Assembly (NCBI RefSeq): GCF_900624995.1
Contig: NZ_UYXQ01000032.1
Location: 1-40,645, forward strand
Direction: 5' to 3'
DNA from: Pseudomonas antarctica
GTDB taxonomy: Bacteria; Pseudomonadota; Gammaproteobacteria; Pseudomonadales; Pseudomonadaceae
Length of the DNA: 40,645 bases
The notes under the pieces were generated by a model, which ran no database searches, was not told the DNA's origin, and saw only the letters and a program-made list of their open reading frames with translations. Positions within the stretch are counted from its first letter, which is position 1. Each line of letters opens with the position of its first letter. Made by a program: the position numbers and the translations under genes. Shown here in pieces: positions 23,148 through 31,127 of this stretch.

Positions 23148-23510
23148 ATGAGCATCAGTGGCGAGATCGAAGTTGAGTTTCTTCGCAATAATATTTCTAC
23201 TCACAAGTACTCTTCTACCAGCGTTTCAGGTGATAGCCGTTTCTTTGAGAGTGATAAGGGATCGGAAGGTATTTCAATAAATTTCGAGCCTGCAATCGTT
23301 GATGGGACCAGAACGTATACCTTTGACCCAAAAGATTTAAACTTTGTTTACCGACGCAGTAGCCAGGGTTACCCAATTAAAGGTTCGGTTGAGGTAGTGT
23401 CCACTGCGTCAACGGACAACCTGCAATATAAACTCAACGGAACGTTTCTCGCCGACGGGCGCGAAATAACAATTAAAGGGACGGGTAAATTGCTTTACGC
23501 ATTTCCTTAA
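23148..23510 (+). CDS. Hypothetical beta-rich protein, AT-rich orphan
   Basis: 120 residues; CAGGAG lies 7-8 nt before the ATG. No family recognised, no signal peptide and no hydrophobic membrane segment. Alternating polar/hydrophobic pattern throughout (GEIEVEFLRNN, RTYTFDPKDLNFVYRR, NLQYKLNGTFLADGREITIKGTGKLLYAF) suggests a single all-beta domain. No cysteine. Codon use is plainly AT-richer than both flanking genes, which points to recent acquisition or selection for special expression. It has its own regulatory palindrome upstream and a strong terminator downstream, so it is probably monocistronic. Confidence 0.7.
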   Translation: MSISGEIEVEFLRNNISTHKYSSTSVSGDSRFFESDKGSEGISINFEPAIVDGTRTYTFDPKDLNFVYRRSSQGYPIKGSVEVVSTASTDNLQYKLNGTFLADGREITIKGTGKLLYAFP

Positions 23511-23583
23511 TCGCCGGTGCAGCAGGTGATAAAAGTTTACCCGTGTAGCGCCGTAAGAGCGCAAGTGCCTGGCTTAAGTCAAC

Positions 23584-23617
23584 AAAAAACTCCTGAGTTC
23601 GCACTCAGGAGTTTTTT
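23584..23617. terminator. Bidirectional rho-independent terminator
   Basis: aaaaaactcctgag-ttcgca-ctcaggagtttttt: an 8-bp GC-containing stem (ctcctgag/ctcaggag) extended by A/T tracts on both sides. It serves the orphan gene ending at 23510 and, in the other direction, the malate synthase gene ending at 23635. Confidence 0.93.
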
Positions 23618-23634
23618 TGCGTTTTAACGGCTCA

Positions 23635-25812
23635 CTACAAGCCGTTTCTGGCTTTGAACTCACGACGCCGACGGTGCAACACCGGCTCGGTATAACCATT
23701 CGGCTGTTTAGTCCCTTCAATCACCAACTCCACCGCTGCCTGGAACGCGATGTTGCTGTCGAAATCCGGCGCTAACGGGCGATACAGTGCATCACCGGCG
23801 TTTTGACGGTCTACCACCGGCGCCATGCGCTTGAGGCTTTCCATCACTTGGGCTTCGTGAACGATGCCATGGCGCAACCAGTTGGCGATGTGCTGGCTGG
23901 AGATGCGCAGGGTGGCGCGGTCTTCCATCAGGCCGACGTCGTTGATGTCCGGTACTTTCGAGCAGCCGACGCCTTGGTCGATCCAGCGCACGACATAGCC
24001 GAGGATGCCCTGGGCGTTGTTGTCCAGCTCGTTGCGGATTTCTTCGTCAGACCAATCGGTGTTGCTGGCCAGAGGAATCGTCAGGATGTCGTCCACCGAC
24101 GCGCGCTCACGCTTGGCCAGTTCGGCCTGACGCGCGAACACGTCGACCTTGTGGTAGTGCAGCGCGTGCAGCGCAGCGGCCGTTGGCGAAGGGACCCACG
24201 CGGTGTTGGCGCCGGCCAGTGGGTGAGCGATTTTCTGCTCAAGCATCGCCGCCATCAGATCAGGCATCGCCCACATGCCTTTACCGATCTGCGCACGCCC
24301 TTGCAGGCCGGTGCTCAGGCCGATATCGACGTTCCAGTTCTCATACGCGCCGATCCATTTCTCAGCTTTCATGGCCGCCTTGCGCACCATCGCGCCGGCT
24401 TCCATGGACGTGTGGATCTCGTCGCCGGTACGGTCGAGGAAGCCGGTGTTGATAAACACCACGCGCTCGCTGGCCGCCTTGATGCAAGCCTTGAGGTTGA
24501 CCGTGGTGCGGCGCTCCTCGTCCATGATCCCGACTTTGAGCGTATTGCGCGGCAGGTTCAGCACCTCTTCGATGCGCCCGAACAGCTCGTTGGTGAACGC
24601 GGCTTCTTCCGGGCCGTGCATTTTCGGTTTAACGATATACACGGAGCCGGTGCGGCTGTTCTTGCGGCGGCTGTTGCCGTTGAGGCTGTGGATCGCCGCC
24701 AGGCTGGTGAGCAGGCCGTCGAGAATACCTTCCGGTACTTCGTTGCCGTCTTTGTCGAGGATCGCGTCGATGGTCATCAAGTGGCCAACGTTGCGCACGA
24801 ACAGCAGCGAACGGCCGTGCAAGGTCACGTCCTGGCCGTCTACGCCGGTGTACACACGGTCGGCATTCATGGTGCGCGTGAAGGTCTTGCCGCCCTTGGC
24901 GACTTCTTCGGCCAGGTCGCCCTTCATCAGGCCGAGCCAGTTGCGGTAGATCACCACTTTGTCATCGGCATCGACGGCGGCGACGGAGTCTTCGCAGTCC
25001 ATGATGGTGGTCAGCGCGGCTTCCATCAGCACGTCTTTGACGCCGGCGGCGTCGGTCTGGCCGACTGGAGTGCTGGCGTCGATCTGGATTTCGAAGTGCA
25101 GACCATTGTGCTTCAGCAGGATCGCAATCGGCTCGACGGCAGGGCCCTGGAACCCGATCAACTGCGCATCGTCGCGCAGGCCGCTGTTGCTGCCGCCCTT
25201 GAGGCTGACGATCAGCTTGCCATCAACGATCTTGTAGCCGGTGGAATCGACGTGGCTGCCCGCCGTGAGCGGCGCGGCTTCGTCGAGGAAGGCGCGGGCG
25301 AAGGCAATGACCTTGTCGCCACGGACTTTGTTGTAACCCTTGCCCTTCTCGGCGCCGTCGGCTTCGCTGATGGCGTCGGTGCCATACAGCGCGTCATACA
25401 GCGAGCCCCAACGCGCATTGGAGGCGTTGAGGGCGAAACGGGCATTCATCACCGGCACCACCAGTTGCGGGCCGGCCATGCGGGCAATTTCGTCATCGAC
25501 GTTTTGGGTCGAGGCCTGGAAGTCTGCAGCTTCTGGCAGCAGGTATCCGATGTCTTGCAGAAAGGCTTTGTAGGCCACCGGGTCATGGGCCTGGCCGGCG
25601 TGGGTCTGGTGCCAGGTATCGATCCGCGCTTGGAAATCGTCGCGTTTGGCGAGTAGGGCTTTGTTCTTCGGTGCCAGGTCGTGGATGACCTTGTCGGCGC
25701 CGGCCCAGAACTGGTCGGCAGTGATGCCGGTGCCGGGAATGGCTTCGTTGTTCACGAAGTCGAACAGGACTTTGGCGACCTGCAGGCCACCGACTTGAAC
25801 GTGTTCAGTCAT
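23635..25812 (-). CDS. glcB: Malate synthase G
   Basis: 725 residues from the ATG at 25812 with GAGG 6-7 nt upstream; the GTG at 25824 is a frame extension. It condenses glyoxylate and acetyl-CoA to malate, completing the glyoxylate shunt. Signatures seen include GWALNASNARWGSLYDALYGT-like early sequence, MEAALTTIMDCEDSVAAVDADDK (active-site acidic residues), GRSLLFVRNVGHLM, VYIVKPKMHGPEEAAFTNELF, KVGIMDEERRTTVNLKACI and LIEDRAT-like VGLMEDRATLRISSQHIANWLRHG. The length is that of the monomeric G isoform, which has the inserted beta domain. It stands alone, without glc neighbours. Confidence 0.97.
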   Translation of the reverse strand: MTEHVQVGGLQVAKVLFDFVNNEAIPGTGITADQFWAGADKVIHDLAPKNKALLAKRDDFQARIDTWHQTHAGQAHDPVAYKAFLQDIGYLLPEAADFQASTQNVDDEIARMAGPQLVVPVMNARFALNASNARWGSLYDALYGTDAISEADGAEKGKGYNKVRGDKVIAFARAFLDEAAPLTAGSHVDSTGYKIVDGKLIVSLKGGSNSGLRDDAQLIGFQGPAVEPIAILLKHNGLHFEIQIDASTPVGQTDAAGVKDVLMEAALTTIMDCEDSVAAVDADDKVVIYRNWLGLMKGDLAEEVAKGGKTFTRTMNADRVYTGVDGQDVTLHGRSLLFVRNVGHLMTIDAILDKDGNEVPEGILDGLLTSLAAIHSLNGNSRRKNSRTGSVYIVKPKMHGPEEAAFTNELFGRIEEVLNLPRNTLKVGIMDEERRTTVNLKACIKAASERVVFINTGFLDRTGDEIHTSMEAGAMVRKAAMKAEKWIGAYENWNVDIGLSTGLQGRAQIGKGMWAMPDLMAAMLEQKIAHPLAGANTAWVPSPTAAALHALHYHKVDVFARQAELAKRERASVDDILTIPLASNTDWSDEEIRNELDNNAQGILGYVVRWIDQGVGCSKVPDINDVGLMEDRATLRISSQHIANWLRHGIVHEAQVMESLKRMAPVVDRQNAGDALYRPLAPDFDSNIAFQAAVELVIEGTKQPNGYTEPVLHRRRREFKARNGL

Positions 25813-26200
25813 TGCTTGCCTCACTCTGCGGAGCTATGCGCTTTTCAGCTTTTCAATTTACCAATGAAGCCTCTGGCCATTTAAACCACGAGCCCGATCT
25901 CCCAGTACATGCCGTGCGGGCGGCTGGGTTGGAGGGTTTGTCGCGGTACGTGGGAGCCTTGGCAGACATCGACCTAACGTTATGTAGTGCGCGATTGGGC
26001 ATACTACATGATGACTTGCAGTTGTGAAAATTAGACTAATTACGTCGTTTAGCGACCCACGTTGGCCATGCAGTCACAGTGGGGTATGGGATGTTCTCAA
26101 AAAACTATTGGGTTGTTCCATATAAATATAAAAATGGTACACAATTTGTTTTCGCGGGCTCTCGAGTCCACCTTGTAGATTGAATTCAGAGGGCTTCGCC
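25813..26200. other. Divergent intergenic region between glcB and the GcvR-like gene, with an inverted repeat
   Basis: 388 bases without a gene. It contains ATGTAGT (25982-25988) and its exact complement ACTACAT (26003-26009), 14 bases apart, about 170 bases upstream of glcB. This is a plausible operator or hairpin. The right part (26110-26150) is strongly AT-rich (ccatataaatataaaaatgg) and is probably the promoter zone of the GcvR-like gene, although no single -35/-10 pair stands out. Confidence 0.45.
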
Positions 26201-26713
26201 ATGGACCATCTTGTACTCACTATTATCGCCGCCGACAAACCTGGGCTGGTTGAACGCATCGCACAGAACATCGCTGCCCACGGCGGCAATTGGCTGGAGA
26301 GCCGTATGGCGCACATGGCCGGGCAGTTCGCCGGGATCCTGCGGGTCAGTGTGCCTACAGAAAACCGTCAGGATCTGGTGAATGCACTGGAGGGCTTATC
26401 CACACACGGTATTCGCGTATTGGTGGGCGAGGGCAGCGCCGGCCAGGCCGGGGCGTCCAAGGCGATTTTGATGACGCTGGTGGGTAACGACCGCGCGGGC
26501 ATCGTGCGTGAGATCACGGCTCTGTTGAGCAAACAGGGCGTGAACCTGGAAAGTCTGAGCACTGATGTGCGCCCGGCGCCCATGAGCGGTGATCCGTTGT
26601 TTACCGCCGAGGCAGTGTTGCAGGTGCCGGCAGCGCTATCTCTGGATACGTTGCAACTGTCCCTCGAAACCCTGGCGGATGACTTGATGGTGGAGTTGCA
26701 CCACGAGGAATAA
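26201..26713 (+). CDS. GcvR-like double ACT-domain protein
   Basis: 170 residues from the ATG at 26201 with AGAGGG 7 nt upstream; a TTG at 26180 is not supported. There are two ACT domains, about 4-78 (HLVLTIIAADKPGLVERIAQNIAAHGGNWLESRMAHMAGQFAGILRVSVP) and 88-165 (AILMTLVGNDRAGIVREITALLSKQGVNLESLSTDVRPAPMSGDPLF). This is the architecture of the glycine-cleavage repressor accessory GcvR and related amino-acid-binding proteins. Without gcv genes nearby, a direct role in glycine control is unproven. A perfect DnaA box (TTATCCACA, 26396-26404) lies inside the coding sequence. Confidence 0.85.
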   Translation: MDHLVLTIIAADKPGLVERIAQNIAAHGGNWLESRMAHMAGQFAGILRVSVPTENRQDLVNALEGLSTHGIRVLVGEGSAGQAGASKAILMTLVGNDRAGIVREITALLSKQGVNLESLSTDVRPAPMSGDPLFTAEAVLQVPAALSLDTLQLSLETLADDLMVELHHEE

Positions 26714-26751
26714 CTGCCCACAGGGTTATGCATGGAAATCTTGCATGGGCC

Positions 26752-26872
26752 TGTGGATAACCTGTAGAGACCCGGCGCCAGGCCACGCCGGGCGTGCTTC
26801 TTCGCGACCTGAGCAAAAAACGAGCAGTTTCAACGGCTTGTGCACAAATGGCGGGGATCAGGTTGTGGATAA
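26752..26872 (-). promoter_or_regulatory. Two perfect DnaA boxes in the convergent gap after the GcvR-like gene
   Basis: TGTGGATAA occurs at 26752-26760 and 26864-26872, both in the same orientation (TTATCCACA on the minus strand), in a 222-base gap between convergent genes. A third, opposite-facing copy lies at 26396-26404 in the upstream gene. The gap also holds a GC stem, cccggcg-N8-cgccggg (26771-26792), that could terminate transcription. Confidence 0.5.
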
Positions 26873-26935
26873 CCGTGGGGTGGATCTCTGCAAGTCAGGC
26901 TGGCTGAGGCTTGCAGAGCTTTGTACGTTATTTGA

Positions 26936-27820
26936 TCAGCGTTTGCGCAGGGTCAGCCAGGCATCCAGGCTGTAGACCACAAGGCCGGCCCAGATAAACG
27001 CGAAGGCGATCAGCGTGCTTGTTGCCAGGTGCTCACCGAACAGAAATACCGCTTCCAGCAGCACCAGCGTCGGTGCCACGTACTGCAAAAAGCCCAGAGC
27101 GGTGTAGGGCAAATGCCGTGCGGCAGCGTTGAAGCATACCAGCGGGATCAATGTCACCGGGCCTGCGGCCACCAACCACCAGGCTTCGGACGTGCTCCAG
27201 AATTCAAGCTGCGCACTGTGCGCTGTCGGGTTGAACAGCAACCAGGCCACGGCAATCGGCACCAGCATCCAGGTTTCCACCACCAGCCCCGGCAGCGCCT
27301 TGACCGGCGCCTGCTTGCGGATCAAGCCGTAGAAGCCGAACGTCAGCGCCAGCACCAGCGACACCCACGGCAAACTGCCGACCTGCCACACCTGCTGCAT
27401 CACGCCTATTGCAGCCAGCCCGACGGCCATCCACTGCAAGCGACGCAGGCGTTCGCCGAGGATCAGCATGCCCAGCAGCACATTTACCAGCGGGTTGATG
27501 TAGTAACCCAGGCTGGCTTCGAGCATGCGCCCGCTGTTCACCGACCACACATAGGTCAGCCAGTTAGCCGCAATCAATGAACCACTGAGCGCCAGAATTG
27601 CCAGGCGCTTTGGGTTATCGCGCAGTTCGCGGAACCAGCCCGGGTGTTTCCACAACATCAGCAACAAACCGCCGAACAGCGCCGACCACAACACGCGGTG
27701 CACGATGATTTCGGCGGCAGGAACGCTGGCGATGGCTTTGAAGTAAATCGGGAACAGGCCCCAGATGACATAGGCGCTCAGGCCCAGAATGTACCCTTTG
27801 CGAGGGTTGGCGGCTTGCAT
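26936..27820 (-). CDS. rarD: EamA-family transporter RarD
   Basis: 294 residues from the ATG at 27820 with AAGGA 8 nt upstream; the longer frame from 27880 has no ribosome site. Ten membrane helices are expected from the two EamA repeats. The RarD signatures are present: GYILGLSAYVIWGLFPIYFKAI at the start, HRVLWSALFGG, and LGYYINPLVNVLLGMLILGERL in the first half. The protein belongs to the drug/metabolite transporter superfamily. RarD was named for a chloramphenicol-sensitivity phenotype, but its substrate is not settled. Confidence 0.92.
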   Translation of the reverse strand: MQAANPRKGYILGLSAYVIWGLFPIYFKAIASVPAAEIIVHRVLWSALFGGLLLMLWKHPGWFRELRDNPKRLAILALSGSLIAANWLTYVWSVNSGRMLEASLGYYINPLVNVLLGMLILGERLRRLQWMAVGLAAIGVMQQVWQVGSLPWVSLVLALTFGFYGLIRKQAPVKALPGLVVETWMLVPIAVAWLLFNPTAHSAQLEFWSTSEAWWLVAAGPVTLIPLVCFNAAARHLPYTALGFLQYVAPTLVLLEAVFLFGEHLATSTLIAFAFIWAGLVVYSLDAWLTLRKR

Positions 27821-27896
27821 TACAGAATCCTTGCTTAGGCAGCTAACAAAGGCGCAATTGTAAGGATTTTTGTCTACCAATGGGTGATGCTTTTCT

Positions 27897-27996
27897 GTGG
27901 GAGCGGGCTTGCCTGCGATGGCATCACCTCAGTGTGACTGATACACCGATGTGGCTGCATCGCAGCGGTGCGGCGATCCGACAAGCCAGCTCCCAC
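27897..27996. repeat. REP palindrome pair
   Basis: gtgggagcgggcttgcctgcgatgg at 27897 and the converging acaagccagctcccac ending 27996, with an imperfect 60-base centre. It lies upstream of rarD and downstream of the srkA gene. Confidence 0.88.
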
Positions 27997-28013
27997 AAGG
28001 AGTAGCGGCAGTG

Positions 28014-28988
28014 TCAGAACAGTTTCAGCGGTTCTTCGTTAAGCGCCGACAGCTGCTCGCGCAACGCCAGCACTTGGTCGCCCCAATACCGCTCGCTGCC
28101 AAACCACGGAAAGCTGTGAGGGAACGCCGGGTCATCCCAGCGCCGCGCCAGCCAGGCGCTGTAGTGCATCAGACGCAGGGCGCGCAGCGGCTCGATCAAC
28201 GCCAGTTCGCGTGGGTCGAAGTCGTGGAATTCCTGGTAGCCGTCCATCAATTCCGACAGTTGGCCCAGGCATTCCTGCCGGTCGCCGGCGAGCATCATCC
28301 ACACGTCCTGCACGGCCGGGCCCATGCGGCAGTCATCCAAGTCGACGATATGGAACATCTCGTCGCGGCACATCATGTTGCCGGGGTGGCAATCGCCGTG
28401 CATGCGGATGTTCTTGTGCGGCGTGGCCTTGTACACCTCTTCCACGCGCTTGAGCAGATCGCGGGCCACGGACTCGTAGGCCGGCAGCAGGCTCTTGGGA
28501 ATGAAGTTGCCTTCGAGCAAGGTGGTGAGGGAGTCATGACCGAAGTTCTTCACCCCCAAGGCTTCGCGGTGTTCGAACGGGCGGGTGGAACCCACCGCGT
28601 GCAAACGGCCGAGCAATTGCCCCAGGCGATAGAGCTGATCGAGATTACCCGGCTCCGGCGCACGGCCGCCACGGCGGGGGAACAGGGTAAAGCGGAAACC
28701 GGCGTGTTCGAACAGGCTTTCGCCGTTGTGGATCATCGGCGCGACCACCGGCACTTCGCACTCGGCCAGTTCGAAGGTGAAGCGGTGTTCTTCAAGGATC
28801 GCTTCGTTGGTCCAGCGCTGCGGCCGGTAAAACTTGGCGATCAGCGGTTCGGCGTCTTCGATGCCCACCTGGTAGACGCGGTTTTCGTAGCTGTTAAGCG
28901 CCAGAATGCGAGCATCGCTGAGGAAACCGATGCTTTCGACGGCGTCTAGCACCAGGTCGGGGGTGAGTGTTTCAAACGGATGGGCCAT
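28014..28988 (-). CDS. srkA: Stress response serine/threonine protein kinase SrkA (YihE/RdoA)
   Basis: 324 residues from the ATG at 28988 with AGGAG 5 nt upstream. The fold is that of aminoglycoside phosphotransferase/choline kinase. The catalytic loop is IRMHGDCHPGNMM (HGDxHxxN), and the metal-binding motif is IVDLDDCRMGP. The lysine-bearing region near LIAKFYRPQRWT and the FTLFPRRGGRAPE segment are characteristic of YihE. In E. coli it phosphorylates Ser/Thr and counters stress-induced death. The gene is on the same strand as the PhoX gene, but a REP pair separates them, so it is probably independent. Confidence 0.92.
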   Translation of the reverse strand: MAHPFETLTPDLVLDAVESIGFLSDARILALNSYENRVYQVGIEDAEPLIAKFYRPQRWTNEAILEEHRFTFELAECEVPVVAPMIHNGESLFEHAGFRFTLFPRRGGRAPEPGNLDQLYRLGQLLGRLHAVGSTRPFEHREALGVKNFGHDSLTTLLEGNFIPKSLLPAYESVARDLLKRVEEVYKATPHKNIRMHGDCHPGNMMCRDEMFHIVDLDDCRMGPAVQDVWMMLAGDRQECLGQLSELMDGYQEFHDFDPRELALIEPLRALRLMHYSAWLARRWDDPAFPHSFPWFGSERYWGDQVLALREQLSALNEEPLKLF

Positions 28989-29070
28989 GCGAACTCCTGC
29001 GCGCAGCAGGTCGCCGCGTCCGGCTCGGTATGGTAACGCACCAAGGCTGAGATAGGTGGTGACTGTTAGT

Positions 29071-29145
29071 CCGCCATCGCGGGCAAGCCCGTTCCCACAG
29101 TGGGAATGCAATCCCCTGTGGGAGCGGGCTTGCCCGCGATGGCGG
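29071..29145. repeat. REP palindrome pair
   Basis: ccgccatcgcgggcaagccc at 29071 and the complementary gggcttgcccgcgatggcgg ending 29145: near-perfect 27-base arms separated by a short loop. It lies between the PhoX gene (stop at 29150) and srkA. Confidence 0.92.
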
Positions 29146-29149
29146 TCTA

Positions 29150-31048
29150 TCAGGCGCCTACAATCGCGCCGTCATCGCGCCGAATCGCTATCACCGAGGA
29201 GCGTGGCTTGCCATTGGGCACATGCTCCGGCCAGGTCGAGCCGCCGGTTTCGCCCGGGTGTTGAATCCCCACAAACAGCGTCTTCTGATCCGGCGAAAAG
29301 CTGATGCCTGTCACCTCACACGCCACTGGCCCGACCATGAACCGGCGGATTTCCCCGGTGCTCGGGTCAGCACACAGCATCTGGTTATTGCCCATGCCGG
29401 CGAAGTCGCCCGCGTTGCTGTAGTCGCCGTCGGTGAGAATCCACAGGCGCCCAGCTTTGTCGAAGCCCAGGCCGTCGGGGCTGTTGAACATGTTCTGCGG
29501 GTTGATGTTGGAGGAGCCGCCCTTGGGCGTGCCGGCATGCACACCGGGGTTGCCGGCCACCACAAACAGGTCCCAAGTGAAGTCCGACGCGCCGTGGTCG
29601 GAGGCGTTGGCCTTCCAGCGTAGGATCTGGCCGTAGACGTTTTTCTCGCGTGGGTTAGGCCCGCCCACCGGCTGGCCGTCTTCGCCGCGCTTGGCGTTGT
29701 TGGTCAGGGTGCAATAAACCTGGCCGTCGGTGGGGCTGACCACGATCCATTCCGGGCGGTCCATGCGCGTGGCTTTCACCACACTGGCGGCCAGGCGCGC
29801 GTGGATCAGCACTTCGGCCTGGCTGGCGAAGCCGGTGCTGGCGTCGATGCCGTTTTTGCCATGGGTGAGCTCAACCCATTGGCCAGAGCCTTTGGGATGA
29901 TCGGCGTTGCCGTCGCCCGCGTCGAAGATCGCCACGTACAACGTGCCGTGGTCGAGCAGGTCTTTGTTGGCCTTGGGGTTTTTGTGGTTGATCGTGTCGC
30001 GGCTGACGAACTTGTAGATGAACTCACCGCGCTCGTCGTCGCCCATGTACACCACGGCGCGGCCGTCGCGGGTTTCGGCCAGGGCTGCGTTCTCATGCTT
30101 GAAGCGGCCCAGCGCGGTGCGTTTGGCCGGGGTGGATTGCGGGTCGAACGGGTCGATCTCCACCACCCAGCCATGGCGATTGAGTTCATTGGGGTTTTTG
30201 GCCATGTCGAAACGCGGGTCGTGCAGGTGCCAGTTGATCTCTTTGCTCGCCGCCGCCACGCCGTAGCGCTTTTGCCCTGCGTCGAAGGTCTGTTGCGGGT
30301 TGCTACTGCCGAAGCAGTCGGTGAAGTTCTCTTCACACGTCAGGTAAGTGCCCCAAGGAGTCTTGCCGTTGGCACAGTTCTGGAACGTGCCGAGGACTTT
30401 TTTACCGGTTTTGTCGGCACTGGTTTTCAACCAGGCGTGGCCAGCTGCCGGGCCGCTCAGGCGGATCGGCGAGTTGCCGTGGATGCGTCGGTTGTAGCGC
30501 GAGTCCTGCACGAACTGCCAGGTGTCGCCCTGGCGCCGTACTTCGATCACCGACACGCCTTCGCTGGCCTGGGCCTTGTGCACGTCTTCGGCCGATTGCG
30601 GCGCGCCGCCGTGGGCGTAGAGGTAACGGTAATTGGTGTATTCGTTGTTGATCGCCATCAGCGCGCGGTTGTCGTCGCCGGGGAAGGCGAACAGGCTCAT
30701 GCCGTCATTGTTGTCACCGAACTGCTGCTCTTGGGCCTTGGCCGTGCCGTTGCCGGACGGGTCGAACGCCGGGGCATTCTTGTGCAGCGGCTGGCCCCAA
30801 CTGATCAGCACCGAGGCGCTGTAGCCCGGCGGCAAGGTGATGGCGTCGCGGGTGGTGGCGGCGATGCTGGTGAACCCCAGCAGCGGGCTGGCGCTGGCGG
30901 CGTTCACGGCCAGAGCGCTGCGGGTCAGCAGGTTGCCGCCGAGGAACATCGCGGCACCGCACAGGGCACCGGCACCGATAAAGCGACGGCGGGTGAGGCC
31001 GACCATCTGTTCGAGGTCGGTGGTTTGGTTTTCTTCTAATAGGCTCAT
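29150..31048 (-). CDS. PhoX-family alkaline phosphatase, Tat-exported
   Basis: 632 residues. The Tat signal is TRRRFIGAG (residues 19-27) followed by a hydrophobic stretch and cleavage near ALA (about 46). The PF05787 (PhoX, formerly DUF839) domain fills the rest: LPPGYSASVLISWGQPL, GMSLFAFPGDDNRALMAINNEYTNY, GTYLTCEENFTDCFG, RHGWVVEIDPFDPQSTPAKRTALGRFKHENAA, YMGDDERGEFIYKFV and FNSPDGLGFDKAGRLWILTDGD. These calcium/iron-dependent phosphatases release phosphate from organic esters in the periplasm or outside the cell. No convincing Pho box (CTGTCAT repeats) was seen upstream, so its control by PhoB is unproven here. Confidence 0.92.
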   Translation of the reverse strand: MSLLEENQTTDLEQMVGLTRRRFIGAGALCGAAMFLGGNLLTRSALAVNAASASPLLGFTSIAATTRDAITLPPGYSASVLISWGQPLHKNAPAFDPSGNGTAKAQEQQFGDNNDGMSLFAFPGDDNRALMAINNEYTNYRYLYAHGGAPQSAEDVHKAQASEGVSVIEVRRQGDTWQFVQDSRYNRRIHGNSPIRLSGPAAGHAWLKTSADKTGKKVLGTFQNCANGKTPWGTYLTCEENFTDCFGSSNPQQTFDAGQKRYGVAAASKEINWHLHDPRFDMAKNPNELNRHGWVVEIDPFDPQSTPAKRTALGRFKHENAALAETRDGRAVVYMGDDERGEFIYKFVSRDTINHKNPKANKDLLDHGTLYVAIFDAGDGNADHPKGSGQWVELTHGKNGIDASTGFASQAEVLIHARLAASVVKATRMDRPEWIVVSPTDGQVYCTLTNNAKRGEDGQPVGGPNPREKNVYGQILRWKANASDHGASDFTWDLFVVAGNPGVHAGTPKGGSSNINPQNMFNSPDGLGFDKAGRLWILTDGDYSNAGDFAGMGNNQMLCADPSTGEIRRFMVGPVACEVTGISFSPDQKTLFVGIQHPGETGGSTWPEHVPNGKPRSSVIAIRRDDGAIVGA

Positions 31049-31127
31049 GTCAGGCTCCCTGCGGTTTTTGCAGACACCTTAAGGAGCACTCGTGACCAAA
31101 TTGTTGCAGTTCGAAGATGCGCGTCCG

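Noticed and set aside
23803..25656. A 617-residue open frame on the plus strand opposite malate synthase
   Set aside because: Antisense shadow of glcB; no ribosome site and no recognisable domain.
29801..31039. A 412-residue open frame opposite the PhoX gene
   Set aside because: Antisense shadow of a clear Tat-exported phosphatase.
31049..31127. Possible Pho box before the PhoX gene
   Set aside because: No pair of CTGTCAT-like repeats at 11-base spacing was found.
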